NCBI RefSeq assembly: GCF_026130175.1
Contig: NZ_JAIGNI010000003.1
Location: 124,001 to 188,000, forward strand
Direction of reading: 5' to 3'
DNA length: 64,000 nucleotides
Source of the DNA: Lyngbya sp. CCAP 1446/10
GTDB lineage: Bacteria; Cyanobacteriota; Cyanobacteriia; Cyanobacteriales; Microcoleaceae
Positions 45,881-54,120 of this stretch are shown here, piece after piece. Position 1 is the first letter of the stretch; every line of letters begins with the position of its first letter. Both the position numbers and the translations under genes were made by a program. The notes beneath the pieces are model-generated. The model saw nothing but the letters and a program-made list of their open reading frames with translations, was not told the DNA's origin and did not search any database.

Positions 45881-48800
45881 TTACTGTGCCGATGGTAGCT
45901 TAAGTTCGATACCCACTTTTTCACCAAGATCGATCGCATTATTAGCAATATCAATCGCGCCTCCCACACCAGTGCCGAGAATACCAGCCAACGCGACAAG
46001 AGCTGTTAAGCTTTTCTTTAATCTGGCTTTACTCCATTGATCCTCCGGTTTATTGACTTCCGTTTCGACATCTTCAATATCAATAATTACTCCCTCGCGG
46101 ATGTCTTCGGGGAACTGCGCTGCGGTTTCTCGCATCGATGAAATTAGTTTCAGAATTTCGGCAGTATTGGGGTTATTATTTTGGATAAATGTGCTGTTAG
46201 TTACTTCGGCTTTTTCATTAGCCACAACACCAGATACCGGAGCGTTGAATTGGTTTTTAGGAGAATCTTGAGTCATGTTGATAATGTTGTTGATAGTTGT
46301 CGGAAAACTAGAAGCATCTACACGATCGGGGGGATCGATTCGCAAAACTCGCTCTTTCTCCCGTTGTTGCGAGTAATCCGGGAAATCCTCAATTAAAGCG
46401 CACACGTTGACCATTTCATAAGATTTTTGGCATTCAACCTCGTACTTGCCCTTCTCCAAACGGCGACGCAAAGCATCAAAATCGTAGAGGTGAGAGTTTA
46501 GGCTGCCATTGCATTCAGGACAGTTGCAGGGGATTAATTCTTTGTATTTTAGACGATCGTCATAAGTATTATGAATCTTCCACAATTCGTGGCGGATGCG
46601 CTCTAAAATAGATTTTTTCTGTTTCCCAGAAACTCGAATGCGGATTTCTCGTTTGTGATAATCCTCGATGACTTCGGCTTTGCCATAACCATCGGTAAGG
46701 ATGACCCCATCGCGCCACACGATATCCCCCCTACCCTTTGGTAAGAAAGATTGAGGGCGGTAGATTAACAGGTGCATTTCTACGATGAAGCGGGTAATGA
46801 TGCCCTTGGGCATAAAGTCGTATTCGTAGCGCAAAATCAGGTTATCGATGTCGTCCCAGTTGTAATCGGGCGTTGCGAGGGGGAGAAGTTGCGGGGCGAT
46901 GTATTGTCCGGGTTGGCCGGGGATTTCGTAACACAGTTTGAAGTGTTTCATTAACTGGAGTAGTTCGTCGTGTAAGTCTTGGTATTCTCTTTCGTACCAG
47001 ATTTGCTTGAGGTTTTTCTGGGTGAAATACCCGCAGTTGGCGATGACTTCCGCGTTGTCGGCTACTTCTTTGTCGTCAGTAATTTCTTTCTTGCTGATGA
47101 CTTTGTAAACAGCGTTGGTTGCCAATTCTGGACGCAGGATGACTATGTTTTTGAGGATGGGGTCTTTTTGGAAGTGGAGGATAATACCCAAGTCGTGGAG
47201 GTATTTGCTGAGACTCAGCATGGCGGGTTTATCGGACTTTTTAAAGCCTTGGCCAGCGCAGATATTGTAAAATTCACTGATTTCGATGTGGGTTTGGCGT
47301 TGGGAATAGTTTTCCAAAATGTGGCGGACGTTGGCCCAGCGTTTGGGGATGGGCGTACTGATGTGATCTAGGTTGCTGATGCGGTTTTGGAGCGCGCGTT
47401 GGAGGGCTGCGAGTCCGCGATTGCTGGCGAGGTTGGTAGCGAAATCTTTTTCTAAGTTGGCAAAGTCGCGCCGCTGTTGGGAGAGGTTGATTTCGCAGCA
47501 GATGTCTTGTTTTTCGTTTTGGACAAGGAAGACAGGACTGCTTTTGCTGAGGAGTTCGATGATATTCAACCAGTAGCAGAGGTTGGGGTTTTCGCGGCGG
47601 TTATCGACGAGGAGGATGTAGAGGGAACGTTCGGTGAGGAAGAATTGGTGCGTGGCGTGGTAGATTTCCTGTCCGCCAAAGTCCCAGAGGTGGACGCGGA
47701 AAGGTTTGCCGTTGGCTTGTGGGAATTCCCAGCGGATTACATTGATGCCTTCGGTGCTGGGTTCTTGTTTTTCGAGTTCGTAGTCGGGGTTGAGGAGTTT
47801 TTTGGCTAGGCTGGTTTTTCCCGCTTCGCCTTCGCCGACAATCAAAAGTTTGGCTTCGTTGAGTTCTTCGGTATCGTTGGGATCGCGGGTTAGGAAGTAG
47901 AAGTCAAGAATGGTACGCAAATCACCAGGATCTCCGAATCGGCTTCCGCCCATGATTTCCCGTGGAATTGGCATCGGATTACCCCGCAAATCCAGTTTTT
48001 CCAGCTTCTCCATGCTGCGGATCGCCTCTGGGATGGCTGCAATCTGATTGTTGTTGAGGTCAAGGTGTGTCAGATTGGACAGTTGACCGATCACATCTGG
48101 AATTTGGGCGATCTGATTTCTTCTAAGATCAAGCTGTGTCAGATTGGACAGTTGACCGATCGCATCTGGAATTTGGGCGATCTGATTACTTCTGAGGTCA
48201 AGCTGTGTCAGATTGGACAGTTGACCCATCGCATCTGGGAGTTGTGTTATTTGATTGTTAAAGAGGTAAAGCTGTGTCAGATTAGACAGTTGACCGATCG
48301 CATCTGGGAGTTGGGCGATCTGATTACTGCTGAGGTAAAGCTGTGTCAGATTGGATAGTTTGGCGATCGCATCTGGGATGACTGTAATCTGATTGTAACT
48401 GAGGGAAAGCTCTGTCAGATTCGACAGTTGCCCGATCGCCTCTGGGATGACTGTAATCTGATTGCCACCGAGGTAAAGCTCTGTCAGATTCGACAGTTGC
48501 TCGATCGCCTCTGCGATGACTGTAATCTGATTGTTATAGAGGATAAGCTCTGTCAGATTCGACAGTTGCCCGATCGCCTCTGGGATGACTTTAATCTGAT
48601 TGGTATGGAGGTTAAGGTGTGTCAGATTCGACAGTTGCCCGATGAATTCTGGGATGACTGTAATCTGATTGCCACCGAGGTAAAGCCATGTCAAATTAAA
48701 CAGTTGCCCGATCGCCTCTGGGATGACTTTAATCTGATTGTGAGCAATCGAAAGTATTTTTAAGTTGGTTAATTGAAAAACTACATCAGGAAACTCTGTT

Positions 48801-48982
48801 AACTTATTCCCAACCCACTCTTCTTTCTCCTCATCGTACTTCCCCAACACCAACTTTTCAAGCTGCGTGCACTTGCCAATCTCCGGCGGCAAATCCTCCA
48901 ACTCCAGCCCCGCCAAATCCAATTCCGTCAAATTTTCCTCAGCCGCCCGGTTAATTCGCCGCACTGCTTCTTCTCGCGTCAT
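45881..48982 (-). CDS. Leucine-rich-repeat Roc-COR (Roco) GTPase
   Basis: The 1033-residue protein has an N-terminal cap (REEAVRRINRAAEENLTELD) and about thirteen 23-residue LRRs up to residue 340, of the type LSNLTELYLGGNQITVIPEA. A Roc GTPase domain follows with a P-loop at about 383 (GEGEAGKTSLAKKLL), DFGGQE near 434 and NEKQD near 500. A COR dimerisation domain spans about 560-760. After a cysteine-containing stretch (CNCPEC), the last 130 residues hold a helical segment (AEILKLISSMRETAAQFPED) and a glycine-rich hydrophobic segment (ALVALAGILGTGVGGAIDIA). Roco proteins are nucleotide-dependent dimers; in bacteria their pathway is mostly unknown. The C-terminal module resembles tails seen on other cyanobacterial signalling ATPases, so a membrane-linked effector role is possible. 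Confidence 0.92.
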   Translation of the reverse strand: MTREEAVRRINRAAEENLTELDLAGLELEDLPPEIGKCTQLEKLVLGKYDEEKEEWVGNKLTEFPDVVFQLTNLKILSIAHNQIKVIPEAIGQLFNLTWLYLGGNQITVIPEFIGQLSNLTHLNLHTNQIKVIPEAIGQLSNLTELILYNNQITVIAEAIEQLSNLTELYLGGNQITVIPEAIGQLSNLTELSLSYNQITVIPDAIAKLSNLTQLYLSSNQIAQLPDAIGQLSNLTQLYLFNNQITQLPDAMGQLSNLTQLDLRSNQIAQIPDAIGQLSNLTQLDLRRNQIAQIPDVIGQLSNLTHLDLNNNQIAAIPEAIRSMEKLEKLDLRGNPMPIPREIMGGSRFGDPGDLRTILDFYFLTRDPNDTEELNEAKLLIVGEGEAGKTSLAKKLLNPDYELEKQEPSTEGINVIRWEFPQANGKPFRVHLWDFGGQEIYHATHQFFLTERSLYILLVDNRRENPNLCYWLNIIELLSKSSPVFLVQNEKQDICCEINLSQQRRDFANLEKDFATNLASNRGLAALQRALQNRISNLDHISTPIPKRWANVRHILENYSQRQTHIEISEFYNICAGQGFKKSDKPAMLSLSKYLHDLGIILHFQKDPILKNIVILRPELATNAVYKVISKKEITDDKEVADNAEVIANCGYFTQKNLKQIWYEREYQDLHDELLQLMKHFKLCYEIPGQPGQYIAPQLLPLATPDYNWDDIDNLILRYEYDFMPKGIITRFIVEMHLLIYRPQSFLPKGRGDIVWRDGVILTDGYGKAEVIEDYHKREIRIRVSGKQKKSILERIRHELWKIHNTYDDRLKYKELIPCNCPECNGSLNSHLYDFDALRRRLEKGKYEVECQKSYEMVNVCALIEDFPDYSQQREKERVLRIDPPDRVDASSFPTTINNIINMTQDSPKNQFNAPVSGVVANEKAEVTNSTFIQNNNPNTAEILKLISSMRETAAQFPEDIREGVIIDIEDVETEVNKPEDQWSKARLKKSLTALVALAGILGTGVGGAIDIANNAIDLGEKVGIELKLPSAQ

Positions 48983-49097
48983 GCCCTTTGTTTCCCCGTG
49001 TGTTTCCCCGCCATCTTGTTTCTATTCTGACAGAGATTTGGGTGCTCCGGGAAAGATGACGCGCGATTGTGGCGAGAAACCCCAAAATTGTCATTGC

Positions 49098-49140
49098 GAG
49101 GAACGAAGCAATCTTAGTCTTGGCGATTGCTTCGTTCCTC
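49098..49140. repeat. 16-bp perfect inverted repeat GAGGAACGAAGCAATC
   Basis: Arms at 49098-49113 and 49125-49140 are perfect complements around an 11-base loop, and TCATTGC flanks the left side. Hairpins with this core are scattered through many bacterial genomes as REP-like elements. Here it lies beyond the 5' end of the Roco gene. Confidence 0.9.
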
Positions 49141-49164
49141 TCTTCGGACATATATCAATGATTT

Positions 49165-49452
49165 ACGCATCAAGGCTAAGAAACCGGGTTTCTACGAGTC
49201 TTTGGTTGGGTGACGAGAAATACTGAGAGAAACCCGGTTTCTGAGATTTTCGCATGGTTCCAAGAAACCAAGATTTACGCATCTATGCCAAGAAACCGGG
49301 TTTCTACGAGTCTTTGGTTGGGTGGCGAGAAATACTGAGAGAAACCCGGTTTCTGAGATTTTCGCATGGTTCCAAGAAACCGGGTTTCTATGAGTCTTCG
49401 GTTGGGTGACGAAAAATACTGAGAGAAACCCGGTTTCTGAGATTTTCGCATG
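49165..49452 (+). repeat. Array B of AAACCGGGTTT repeat units (about three units)
   Basis: Units begin near 49178, 49287 and 49374, each with AAGAAACCGGGTTTCTA and AGAGAAACCCGGTTTCTGAG. The first two are separated by a truncated CCAAGAAACCAAG fragment. The array separates the Roco gene from the vapBC operon. The gap 48983-49503 otherwise holds only the hairpin at 49098 and a short promoter-like stretch. Confidence 0.92.
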
Positions 49453-49475
49453 GGGCAAGGCAAGACAGATATAAT
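49445..49475 (+). promoter_or_regulatory. Candidate vapBC promoter partly formed by repeat array B
   Basis: A perfect TATAAT sits at 49470-49475, 28 bp before the antitoxin ATG. The best upstream partner, TTCGCA at 49445-49450, lies within the last repeat unit at a 19-bp spacing. The -35 match is weak, so this is a candidate only. Confidence 0.35.
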
Positions 49476-49503
49476 TAGGACAGCAGTTACAAGAGGAAAG
49501 CCA

Positions 49504-49773
49504 ATGGTGACAAGCCTAAATGTAGATACGGCACTGCTGCAAGAGGCGATCGCACTTAAGGAAGAAATTGCGATCGAAACCCTAGTTGAAATCGCCTTGC
49601 GCGAATACATTCAACGCCGCAAACAGCCACAGAAGCTCAAACTTAGCTTTGGAGAATCTCTCAGTGCATTTCGGGAAAAATATCAAGTACATGAACTGGG
49701 TTTAAATCCCGATGAAGTTTGGGGAGAGATTCGCGATCGAACTTTTGCAGGGCGCGAGGTCATCTTTGAATGA
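49504..49773 (+). CDS. VapB-type antitoxin
   Basis: The ATG at 49504 follows an AGAGGAAAG ribosome site and gives 89 residues. It is preferred over an in-frame start at 49450 inside the repeat. The N-terminus, MVTSLNVDTALLQEAIALKE, then ETLVEIALREYIQRRKQ, is a ribbon-helix-helix DNA-binding domain (VapB of the Rv0623/type II group). The tail with LNPDEVWGEIRDRTFAGREV should bind the toxin. The stop overlaps the vapC start by four bases (ATGA), so translation is coupled. The antitoxin-toxin complex presumably autorepresses the operon. Confidence 0.88.
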   Translation: MVTSLNVDTALLQEAIALKEEIAIETLVEIALREYIQRRKQPQKLKLSFGESLSAFREKYQVHELGLNPDEVWGEIRDRTFAGREVIFE

Positions 49774-50189
49774 CGCTGCGTTATTTACTCGATACCAATA
49801 TTATCTCTGAACCTGTTCGTCCTATCCCTAATGCCAATGTGATGACTAAATTAATTGAGGCAAAATCCACTGTGGCGATCGCCTCGGTAGTTTGGCACGA
49901 AATTCTGCTAGGCTGTTATCGAATGCCAGACTCTAAGCGTCGCCGCGCGATCGAAGCCTATCTTGAGGAAGAAGTAAAAGTCAAATTACCGATTTTGCCC
50001 TACACCCAAGAAGCGGCTGAGTGGTTCGCGAGAGAACGAGCAAGGCTAATTGCGATCGGTCAAACACCGTCTTATGCTGATGGGCAAATTGCGGCGATCG
50101 CTAAAGTCAATAATCTGATTTTGGTGACACGAAATATTGCTGATTATGCAAACTTTCAAGACTTGCCGATCGAAAACTGGTTTTCTTAA
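49770..50189 (+). CDS. vapC: VapC-type PIN-domain ribonuclease toxin
   Basis: The 139-residue PIN domain has the acidic metal-binding set D8 (LLDTNIISE), E44 (VWHEILLG), D104 (SYADGQIAAIA) and D125 (NIADY). The conserved TRN appears in LILVTRNIADY. VapC toxins are Mg-dependent ribonucleases that often cut tRNAs or rRNA when free of antitoxin. The gene is intact, and its VapB partner overlaps upstream. It converges with a DUF433 gene, overlapping that gene's end by four bases. Confidence 0.93.
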   Translation: MTLRYLLDTNIISEPVRPIPNANVMTKLIEAKSTVAIASVVWHEILLGCYRMPDSKRRRAIEAYLEEEVKVKLPILPYTQEAAEWFARERARLIAIGQTPSYADGQIAAIAKVNNLILVTRNIADYANFQDLPIENWFS

Positions 50190-50512
50190 ACTGCTTCATC
50201 GGTTTGACTATCGACAATAATGCGATCTATTTGTTCGCGGTGGCGATCGTAATAACGCCAAGCATTATCTAAATCGAAACCCGACAAACCTGGATAATTC
50301 CGCAGTAACTCAGCGTCATCAGCGCCCTGTTTGTGAAGTGAAACCAGCGTCCAAACCGGAATGCGGGTATTGCGAATCCTGGCATTTCCTCCACACACTC
50401 CAGGTGTACTCTGAATCGCCTTAGCCGAGAGTTTTTCTTGAAAGAGCAAACTCTCTTCAAGTGTTAGCGACTCAATGACTTGAATTAAGGAGTCAACCAA
50501 CTGAATGTTCAT
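50186..50512 (-). CDS. DUF433 antitoxin-like protein without adjacent toxin
   Basis: The 108-residue protein has the DUF433 signature GVCGGNARIRNTRIPVWTLV, followed by GADDAELLRNYPGLSGFDLD and NAWRYYDRHREQID. DUF433 proteins act, or are predicted to act, as antitoxins to PIN-like DUF5615 toxins encoded just downstream. Here the downstream position is occupied by the convergent vapC, so the toxin is absent. A complete DUF433-DUF5615 pair lies 386 bp upstream on the same strand; cross-talk is conceivable. Confidence 0.85.
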   Translation of the reverse strand: MNIQLVDSLIQVIESLTLEESLLFQEKLSAKAIQSTPGVCGGNARIRNTRIPVWTLVSLHKQGADDAELLRNYPGLSGFDLDNAWRYYDRHREQIDRIIVDSQTDEAV

Positions 50513-50652
50513 GACCAGTAATTTACAAAATATAGAATGGCGATCGCTGAAACTATCATATCAAAAATTTGTGTTTTTGGCGAATATTTGTTAAACAGGG
50601 ATTATTAGCTAGCTAGTCGATCGACTATACTTTGTAAGCGAGGTGAATCATT

Positions 50653-50885
50653 ATGCTCCAAGCATTTGAAGGGATTTACAGAAATGGAATCATCGAACTG
50701 TTAGAATTTCCCGAAAACATTTATGAAAGTCGCGTGCTGATTACTTTTCTAGCTGGTCATCCATTCCTGTATCGCCTGAATTTATCCAGTTTGGAATGTT
50801 TGCCGGAACTGAGAAATCCACCGAATCCGATTTCGAGATTGCCCAGTTTCATGGTGATACTGACGATGAATTAGATTGGTCATAG
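50653..50885 (+). pseudogene. Frameshifted antitoxin-like small gene
   Basis: Starting at the ATG at 50653, which has a GCGAGG site upstream, the frame reads MLQAFEGIYRNGIIELLEFP and VLITFL, typical of a small cyanobacterial antitoxin (AF2212-like). Around 50790 it drifts into an unrelated sequence ending at 50874. A neighbouring frame over 50790-50885 reads FGMFAGTEKSTESDFEIAQF and HGDTDDELDWS, which looks like the proper C-terminus. One frameshift therefore explains both parts. No toxin follows. Confidence 0.7.
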
Positions 50886-50897
50886 ATTAAGTCCTGT

Positions 50898-51260
50898 TTA
50901 TGTCAATGGAAGATGGACGATCTGATCTTGGTATTCATCATCGAACGAACCATCAGCAATCAAAATTAATTCCTCAATATTTTGCCCAATAGTTAAATCT
51001 GAGTTCAAAATAAAAATCCCTGGAATATGCCTACCTTCAGCAATATGATCTGTCAGATGGACAGGCATAGACTTGCGGTTGTTCGTAACTAAAATAAAAC
51101 CACGATCCTCACACCAAACTAAAATATCTGGATCGAGCGTACTTTTTTCAGGCGTACCAATATCGCCTACTGACCAAACTACTAAATCAGAGCGTTTCCG
51201 GCGAAGCTGCGTAGCATAAATCGGTGTGACATTCTCATCCATCAAATATTTCAGCGCCAT
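50898..51260 (-). CDS. DUF5615 PIN-like toxin
   Basis: The 120-residue protein starts MALKYLMDENVTPIYATQLR, with the D-E-N acidic triad of DUF5615/Mut7-C-like PIN-fold proteins. It continues with the paired strand motif DILVWCEDRGFILVTNNRKS. These are predicted ribonuclease toxins paired with DUF433 antitoxins. The gene begins three bases after the DUF433 stop, so the two are translationally coupled. Confidence 0.87.
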   Translation of the reverse strand: MALKYLMDENVTPIYATQLRRKRSDLVVWSVGDIGTPEKSTLDPDILVWCEDRGFILVTNNRKSMPVHLTDHIAEGRHIPGIFILNSDLTIGQNIEELILIADGSFDDEYQDQIVHLPLT

Positions 51261-51263
51261 TCC

Positions 51264-51626
51264 TTAAACACCATGTACAACAGCTTGCTTTTCCCGTTCT
51301 GCTTTCAATTTTCGCAATCTTTCCGCAGCAGGATGGGGATTTGCTGCTTGCATTTTTCGCTGCTGATGCGACCAATCCAACCAATCTTGTAAATATCGAC
51401 TTACTGATTCTTTGTTAAGTAAATAATACAAAATAGTCGTATAAACTTCGGCCAAAGTTAGAGAAGGGTATAGTTGCTGAATTTCTTCGGCCGTGCGTTC
51501 CCGATATAGATACTCATACAGTACCGTCTCAATCCCGATGCGATGTCCTTTGATCCGAATATCATCCGGTGCTAAAAAGTCAAAATACTCATTGAATTCC
51601 ATATCTAAAATTCCTCTTTTAGCCAT
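51264..51626 (-). CDS. DUF433 antitoxin (partner of the DUF5615 toxin)
   Basis: The 120-residue protein has a DUF433-type winged-helix region: FLAPDDIRIKGHRIGIETVL, then TAEEIQQLYPSLTLAEVYTT and ILYYLLNKESVSRYL. A charged, probably disordered tail follows (RKMQAANPHPAAERLRKLKA) that should wrap the toxin. It is the first gene of the pair. Repeat array C begins 64 bp upstream of its start. Confidence 0.88.
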   Translation of the reverse strand: MAKRGILDMEFNEYFDFLAPDDIRIKGHRIGIETVLYEYLYRERTAEEIQQLYPSLTLAEVYTTILYYLLNKESVSRYLQDWLDWSHQQRKMQAANPHPAAERLRKLKAEREKQAVVHGV

Positions 51627-51689
51627 CTACCATTATACTCATTATATGGAATAGCGATCGTAGGCATCAGCCAAGTAATTAGAGATGGG

Positions 51690-51931
51690 CTAAGAAACCG
51701 GGTTTCTACGAGTCTTTGGTTGGGTGACGAAAAATATAGAGAGAAACCCGGTTTCTGAGGTTTACGCATCGAGGCCAAGAAACCGGGTTTCTACGAGTCT
51801 TTGGTTGAGTGACGAAAAATATAGAGAGAAACCCGGTTTCTGAGGTTTACGCATCGAGGCCAAGAAACCGGGTTTCTACGAGTCTTTGGTTGGGTGACGA
51901 AAAATATAGAGAGAAACCCGGTTTCTGAGGT
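51690..51931 (+). repeat. Array C of AAACCGGGTTT repeat units (three units, period 86 bp)
   Basis: Three almost identical units start near 51691, 51777 and 51863. They are the cleanest copies of the family in the window: AAGAAACCGGGTTTCTACGA, a GTCTTTGGTTG(G/A)GTGACGA core, and GAGAGAAACCCGGTTTCTGA. Little else is in the 51627-51988 gap, apart from the aspartoacylase ribosome site. Confidence 0.95.
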
Positions 51932-51988
51932 CTTTGTTACCAAATCATGACAAATGATGCTACCCTTGGGATAGGGAGTTTTTTGTTT

Positions 51989-52873
51989 ATGAATCCAATT
52001 AAACGTGTTGCCATAGTGGGAGGAACCCACGGAAACGAACTCACAGGCATTTACCTTGTGAAGAAGTTCGATCGCGCGCCAGAGTCAATTTGGCGATCGA
52101 CTTTTGAAACAATCGCCCTGCTAGCCAATCCCAAAGCCTGCGAAATCGGGAGACGCTACATCGATATCGACCTCAACCGCTGCTTTCGACAGCAAGATTT
52201 AGAAAATCCCCACCTCTCCAGCTACGAAGCCCAGCGGGCGAAAGAAATCTACCACATTTTTAGCTCAAAAAACACCCAGCAACAAAGCTTAATCATCGAC
52301 TTGCACAGCACCACATCCAACATGGGGATAACATTTATTCTCGCCAGCCAGCATCCATTTAACCTGCAACTAGCAGCTTATTTAACATCCGTATACCCCC
52401 ACATCAAGCTACTCGCTGCGACAACCCAGAATCAAGATAGTCCTTTGCTGCGATCGCTCTCCGAGTTAGGCGGTACGCTAGAAGTTGGTGCGGTGCCACA
52501 AGGCGTAATAGATGCCTCTTTGTTTCAGCAAACCGAGCAAGTTGTCGGCACAATTTTAGACTGCGTAGAAAGCTACAATCAAGGCACTATGCCAGTTGCA
52601 ACAAATCCCCTGACTGTTTATCACACCATCGGGGCGATCGACTATCCCAGAAACAAGTCTGGAGAAATTCAGGCAATGATTCATCCTCAGCTACAATCCA
52701 GAGATTATGAAGCCCTAAATCCTGGCGATCCGATGTTTTTGACCTTTGATGGTGAGTCAGTCTTGTATGAAGACAAATCGATTGTTTATCCAATTTTTAT
52801 TAACGAGGCTGCTTACTACGAAAAAGGGATTGCGATGTGTTTTACCCAAAAGCAAACAGTTGTTAGTCAGTAG
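51989..52873 (+). CDS. Aspartoacylase (M14-type zinc amidohydrolase)
   Basis: Starting at the ATG at 51989 (294 residues; GGGAG site ten bases upstream), the protein begins MNPIKRVAIVGGTHGNELTG. This supplies the zinc ligands of the H-x-x-E motif, with the third ligand in DLHSTTSNMG. The catalytic glutamate probably lies in GGTLEVGAVPQG. The family hydrolyses N-acetyl-L-aspartate to aspartate and acetate. In cyanobacteria the physiological substrate is not established. An in-frame start at 51947 would add 14 residues with no ribosome site. Confidence 0.9.
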   Translation: MNPIKRVAIVGGTHGNELTGIYLVKKFDRAPESIWRSTFETIALLANPKACEIGRRYIDIDLNRCFRQQDLENPHLSSYEAQRAKEIYHIFSSKNTQQQSLIIDLHSTTSNMGITFILASQHPFNLQLAAYLTSVYPHIKLLAATTQNQDSPLLRSLSELGGTLEVGAVPQGVIDASLFQQTEQVVGTILDCVESYNQGTMPVATNPLTVYHTIGAIDYPRNKSGEIQAMIHPQLQSRDYEALNPGDPMFLTFDGESVLYEDKSIVYPIFINEAAYYEKGIAMCFTQKQTVVSQ

Positions 52874-53003
52874 TCAGTTGTCAGTTGTAAGTTGTCATAT
52901 CCGGTAACTTTGTTTCAAGATTTTTTTCTAAATATTTGAAACTAAATTAAGGGATAAATAAACCCGCCCCGCTAGATATTGATGCCACCGAACATAATAT
53001 CAG

Positions 53004-53708
53004 TCAAGAGTCATTTGAGCGATGGGGCGACAAAAAGTTCTCTTCAGGAACAGCACGAGAATCATGAAATTCCTTCCATACTTGTAAACTAAAAATACAG
53101 GCAAGCAGCCATATAAAACCAGCAATATAACCGGCAATCACATCAGTAGGCCAGTGAACTCCGAGATAAAGCCGGCTCAAACCAATAGCAGCAATTAATA
53201 CCACAGTCAAGCTGTAAATCAACCAGCGCTGCTTGGGAAAGCGCGAACCCAATAAATATCCTAGCAAACCGTAAATAATCATTGAAATCATCGCGTGTCC
53301 GCTAGGAAAACTGTAAAATTTTACGTCAACCGTGCGCTCCCAAAGTTGAGGTCGATCGCGCGCAAACAGTTGTTTCAATAGTAAATTTAAACCCAGGCCT
53401 CCCACGCCTGTAACTGCAATAGTTGTGGCTTCGGAGCGATGTTTGCGTACCCACAATATAATACCCAAACTCACGCTCAGCATTAGCAGCAGATTGGGTT
53501 CTCCCAAAAATGTCAAGCCGAGCATGAGGCGATCGCGCACCGGAGTGTGCAGGCTCCTCAGATATAGTAAGATAGATTTATCGAAAGCGTAGGTTTCCTT
53601 TTCCAAAACCTCTTCGGCAATGGTGGCAAATGCCCACATCGCCAAAGCAGCAACCGCAAGGCCGCCAAGCCGAATTATCGAAATGAGCGATCGAATTTTA
53701 GAGAGCAT
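53004..53708 (-). CDS. PAP2 family phosphatase, multi-pass membrane
   Basis: The 234-residue protein has about six membrane helices and the full three-part acid phosphatase signature: KQLFARDRP (K-x6-RP), FPSGHAM (PSGH) and SRLYLGVHWPTDVIAGY (SR-x5-H-x3-D). Members remove phosphate from lipid substrates such as phosphatidic acid or undecaprenyl pyrophosphate at the outer face of the plasma membrane. Which substrate applies here cannot be read from sequence. Confidence 0.92.
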   Translation of the reverse strand: MLSKIRSLISIIRLGGLAVAALAMWAFATIAEEVLEKETYAFDKSILLYLRSLHTPVRDRLMLGLTFLGEPNLLLMLSVSLGIILWVRKHRSEATTIAVTGVGGLGLNLLLKQLFARDRPQLWERTVDVKFYSFPSGHAMISMIIYGLLGYLLGSRFPKQRWLIYSLTVVLIAAIGLSRLYLGVHWPTDVIAGYIAGFIWLLACIFSLQVWKEFHDSRAVPEENFLSPHRSNDS

Positions 53709-53943
53709 TTTTTAACCAATTAAGCAGTAAAAACTGAGAATATCAAGCTGTTTTGCTTTTGCAATTTAACCTCTCTAGCGGGCAGAAATTCCGCTCTACA
53801 AAATTCTCAAGAAACAGTTTATTATAAATAAAAGACGCGACAGTTTACAATAAATATGGGAAACTAAAACGCCTTATCGATCGTCTAGATGATTGAGCCA
53901 ACTATATTTTGAATGATTGATTGATTTTTGACCTGAAGGAATT

Positions 53944-54085
53944 GGTTTAAAGCCGGAACCCTTTGAGGGAGAAATTAAAAGAAGACTATTCATTGCTTCA
54001 ATCCTCGGACTTCCATATCTAGGCAAGCTGTCAACAGTTAACTGTCAACTGTCAACTGTTAACTGTTAACTGTTAACTGTCAACT
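53944..54085. repeat. Dispersed GCCGGAACCC...GAGAAATTAAAAGAAGA element plus heptamer tail (copy 1)
   Basis: Positions 53944-54008 match 59001-59066 at roughly four in five bases, including GGGAGAAATTAAAAGAAGA, ATTCATT and CAATCCTC. Both copies are followed by a CAACTGT/TTAACTG heptamer tract. The gap 53709-53943 shows no gene. Confidence 0.85.
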
Positions 54086-54120
54086 GACTTCATTCCTCAA
54101 ATTTTATCTCCCACCGACGA

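Noticed and set aside
48060-48760. Regular repeats resembling a CRISPR array or minisatellite
   Set aside because: The 69-bp period is the coding repeat of the leucine-rich-repeat domain; it is in frame throughout and has no unique spacers.
49192-49610. Overlapping minus-strand frames with RNPVSW and KPGF repeats
   Set aside because: They are translations of repeat array B and overlap the vapB gene on the other strand.
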